Positions 6,400 to 8,481 of a stretch of 8,481 bases of DNA are shown in pieces. The translations under genes and the position numbers were made by a program. The notes beneath the pieces are model-generated. The model did no database searches, was not told where the DNA came from, and saw nothing but the letters and a program-made list of their open reading frames with translations. Position 1 is the first letter of the stretch. Every line of letters begins with the position of its first letter. The stretch is from contig JAILNY010000116.1 of the NCBI GenBank assembly GCA_024691105.1, positions 1-8,481 of the forward strand. The letters run 5' to 3'. This DNA is from Treponema sp. (lineage in GTDB: Bacteria > Spirochaetota > Spirochaetia > Treponematales > Treponemataceae).

Positions 6400-8433
6400 C
6401 TATAGTTTTAATCGCGCACCTAGTCGAAGCATTGTTCCTTCTTCCAGGCCGTAATAAGTTTTTTGTGTCTCTCCGTTTGTTCCCTTTATAAAATGAATGT
6501 TATTTAAAACGTTGTCTGCTCCAAAATATATTTCTATTCGATCATCCCAGAACTTTTTAGAAATCGATGCTCCAACCATAAGATAATCAGGTGTATAATA
6601 ATCTGTTCCCATGCTTAAAAGCTGTCTTGAGTTCCACTGAGCATTAAGCGAAACAGAAGTTTCAATTACAGGAATTAAATATTCAACAGAAAGTGTAACA
6701 CGATGACGGACACGAAGCGCCAGATCCTGCCAGTCATCCGAAGGTTTATTGTAAAACTTTGCTTCTGTGTAAGCGTAGCCGATTTTTCCCTTGAAGCGTT
6801 CAAGCTCTGTAGAAAGATTAATTTCTGCGCCGTAGGTCATAGCCTTGTCGACATTCTGATATTCTCTGATTTGTGGAGAAGATGATGCATCTGTTACAAC
6901 GCTGTCTATTAAATCGATGATGTAATTAAAGTAGGCTCCTGCATTGATTTTAAAAAGATTGTTTACATTCTGTTCAATTCCAAAGTTTATGCTGTGTGAT
7001 TTTTCTGGAATAAGATTTGGATTGCCATAGAGAATAAAGTTTGCAGAGCCGGGAGCATAGCTGTGTTTAAATATCCAGTATTTTTCTTTCAAGGTTGGAA
7101 TTTTATATCCCATTCCATAACTTAAGCGCAGGGCTGTAAATTCTGTCGGATTGTATTTAAGGGCAAGTTTTGGGGTTGCCATAAAATTGACTGCACTGTT
7201 TTGAATGGACGGCGCAAAGTCGATACGACAACCTGGTATTATAAGAAATTTTTCATCAAATAACGAAACAGTATCCTGTGCAAACACTGCAGTTTCTACA
7301 GCATATTTCCTTTCTGCAAAACTGGAACCATCAATTGATTCAAGGTTTGCATTAATTCCAAAAATAAAATCATTTATATCCCACGCTTTCCAGTGTGCAC
7401 GAACATCAGTTTCGCAGCAGCAGGAATTAGATTCAACCGACGTGAGAGAAGAATAAGCTCCCGCTTTTACAGTGTAAGTTGTGTTCATGTAGTAGAATTT
7501 TCCGGTTGCAAAGCCATCAAGATATAAATTATCGCTGCATTCACACTTAAAAGAAGCTCCTCCTTCAGCACGTAAAGAGCGGTATTCCATTTGCGCACCT
7601 TTGTCGTAACCGGTTTTTGTAAAATTACTCTTCTGGTCAGAATCTGTATAAAGTCCATACAGGGAAACATTTCCCCAGTAATCATGGTAAGAAAAAGTAT
7701 CCCTGACAAAACCTAAAAGCTTTTTTGTGTTTTCAAAATAGGTGATATTACCTGCAAGAGCATCAAAAGTAGTTTTTTCTTTTCCTGGAACAAAGTCAAA
7801 ACTTCCAATTAATGCGTTTGACAAATGCTTTGAATTAATAAAAAAACTTCCGGCAGTATAATTTTTCCAGCTTAATAGAGAAGGTGAGAACCCTGCTTCT
7901 TCTGTAAGACCTCCTGAAAAAATTACTTTTTTTTGTCCTGCCTGCTCTGAAGACGCTTTTTTTGTAATTATATTTATTGTTCCACCCATCGACTGGCTGC
8001 CATACAATACAGAATCAGCGCCTTTTGTAATTTCAATTCTTTCAATATTTTCAATAGGAATATTAAATATAGGTGTGTTCCCTGATAGATCAGAAGAAAC
8101 TGCAACGCCATCTATCATTATTTTTACATAGCCGTTTCCAAGCCCTTGCATTGTAATACTTTCTGTCGCATTACCTGCACTTGCCGTGCTTACATTTATT
8201 TCCGGAAGAGACCTAAGTGCATCTCCTGCATTCTTAGCGCCTGATTTTTTTATATCTTCTTCTGTAACGACAGTTTTTCTTTCTACACTTGTATCAATTG
8301 TCTGTTCAATTTTTGATGCATTTACTTCGATGACATCTTCATCATTTTCTTCTGCTGACACAGTAGATGAAAAAATAAAATAAAGTGAAAAAAATAGAAA
8401 AATGTTTTTTTGTACAATACTTTTTAACTTCAT
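6400..8433 (-). CDS. TonB-dependent outer-membrane receptor, HmuR-like (probable haem or siderophore receptor)
   Basis: A 677-residue outer-membrane active transporter. Residues 1-27 form a signal peptide with likely cleavage after VSA. A TonB box (DVIEVNAS, about 33-40) follows, then a plug domain (about 47-157, with the IMIDGV, IERIEITKG and YGSQSMGG-type motifs) and a 22-strand-type barrel to the end. The region YKIPTLKEKYW (from Tyr443), His457 and GNPNL (470-474) matches the FRAP-His-NPNL region of haem receptors such as HmuR and HemR, so haem is the favoured ligand. NPNL alone also occurs in siderophore receptors. Six cysteines (297, 299, 338-340, 402) are unusual for a barrel. The last residue is Leu, not the usual Phe. 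The ATG at 8433 is the only start that keeps the signal peptide; an in-frame TAG lies at 8467-8469. No Shine-Dalgarno sequence precedes it. It is the first gene of the operon. The family is certain; the ligand is inferred. Confidence 0.93.
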   Translation of the reverse strand: MKLKSIVQKNIFLFFSLYFIFSSTVSAEENDEDVIEVNASKIEQTIDTSVERKTVVTEEDIKKSGAKNAGDALRSLPEINVSTASAGNATESITMQGLGNGYVKIMIDGVAVSSDLSGNTPIFNIPIENIERIEITKGADSVLYGSQSMGGTINIITKKASSEQAGQKKVIFSGGLTEEAGFSPSLLSWKNYTAGSFFINSKHLSNALIGSFDFVPGKEKTTFDALAGNITYFENTKKLLGFVRDTFSYHDYWGNVSLYGLYTDSDQKSNFTKTGYDKGAQMEYRSLRAEGGASFKCECSDNLYLDGFATGKFYYMNTTYTVKAGAYSSLTSVESNSCCCETDVRAHWKAWDINDFIFGINANLESIDGSSFAERKYAVETAVFAQDTVSLFDEKFLIIPGCRIDFAPSIQNSAVNFMATPKLALKYNPTEFTALRLSYGMGYKIPTLKEKYWIFKHSYAPGSANFILYGNPNLIPEKSHSINFGIEQNVNNLFKINAGAYFNYIIDLIDSVVTDASSSPQIREYQNVDKAMTYGAEINLSTELERFKGKIGYAYTEAKFYNKPSDDWQDLALRVRHRVTLSVEYLIPVIETSVSLNAQWNSRQLLSMGTDYYTPDYLMVGASISKKFWDDRIEIYFGADNVLNNIHFIKGTNGETQKTYYGLEEGTMLRLGARLKL

Positions 8434-8442
8434 AAATAAGTA

Positions 8443-8461
8443 GATTATAATTATAGTTATC
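8443..8461 (-). promoter_or_regulatory. Fur-box-like operator overlapping the -10 region
   Basis: The minus-strand 19-mer GATAACTATAATTATAATC matches the classical Fur consensus GATAATGATAATCATTATC at 15 of 19 positions. It sits across both TATAAT boxes, where bound repressor would block RNA polymerase. Repression by iron-loaded Fur, or by a PerR-type relative with the similar TTATAAT half-site, would suit an iron or haem uptake operon. AT-richness raises the chance of a fortuitous match. Confidence 0.5.
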
Positions 8462-8474
8462 CAAAACTAATCAA
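8444..8474 (-). promoter_or_regulatory. Candidate sigma-70-type promoter of the operon
   Basis: Two adjacent TATAAT hexamers lie at 8450-8455 and 8444-8449 on the minus strand. TTGATT at 8469-8474 could be the -35 element, 19 bases from the downstream TATAAT or 13 from the other, so neither spacing is ideal. Transcription from these boxes would start about 4-10 bases before the receptor ATG. The region is very AT-rich, so chance matches are possible, and a further promoter may lie beyond the window edge. Confidence 0.5.
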
Positions 8475-8481
8475 AGTGAGC

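Noticed and set aside
7927..7934. A8 run in the receptor gene as a phase-variation switch.
   Set aside because: Runs of eight are common in AT-rich genes, the codons (QKKV) are ordinary, and there is no sign of a frame change. Too weak without population data.

Overview
The window is one strand of a compact operon. Seven genes lie end to end on the minus strand, reading from the right edge to the left edge, with gaps of 37 bp or less and two overlaps. In transcription order they are: a TonB-dependent outer-membrane receptor, two unrelated-looking lipoproteins, two half-size ABC transporters with fused permease and ATPase domains (CydD-like then CydC-like), ExbB and ExbD. No RNA gene, insertion sequence, CRISPR array or convincing terminator was seen, and no stretch over 300 bases lacks a gene.

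Organism (inference): a Gram-negative, AT-rich bacterium with an outer membrane. A host-associated Treponema-like spirochaete fits best, because the lipoboxes are loose (FIAC, FVSC), the lipoproteins are rich in Asn, Ser, Thr and Tyr, and the Shine-Dalgarno sequences are strong (AGGAGG, AAGGAG). Strong Shine-Dalgarno sites argue against Bacteroidetes, where similar receptors are common. The genus cannot be proved from this sequence alone.

Right end (8434-8481): the only visible promoter region, with tandem TATAAT boxes and a 19-base stretch matching the classical Fur box at 15 of 19 positions. This suggests iron-repressed expression. The first gene has no Shine-Dalgarno sequence and may have a very short leader.

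Region 4382-8433 encodes the envelope parts. The receptor has a TonB box, a plug and a YKIP-His-GNPNL region like that of haem receptors of the HmuR/HemR type. The two lipoproteins could be surface or periplasmic ligand-binding partners. Region 1005-4366 encodes the inner-membrane ABC pair, joined by an ATGA overlap. Region 19-967 encodes ExbB and ExbD, which power the receptor; TonB itself is not in the window and may follow beyond base 1.

Working model (inference): a self-contained uptake locus for haem, another metalloporphyrin or a siderophore. No periplasmic binding protein or BtuCD/FecCD-type permease is present. The inner-membrane step would fall to an exporter-fold ABC heterodimer, as in mycobacterial IrtAB or Yersinia YbtPQ, but built from CydDC-like subunits. 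The most interesting details are this architecture, the Fur-like promoter, a His in place of the Q-loop Gln in the first ABC subunit, and the ABC/ABC junction, where an A8 run, a -1 frame relationship and a hairpin presenting the Shine-Dalgarno sequence coincide.
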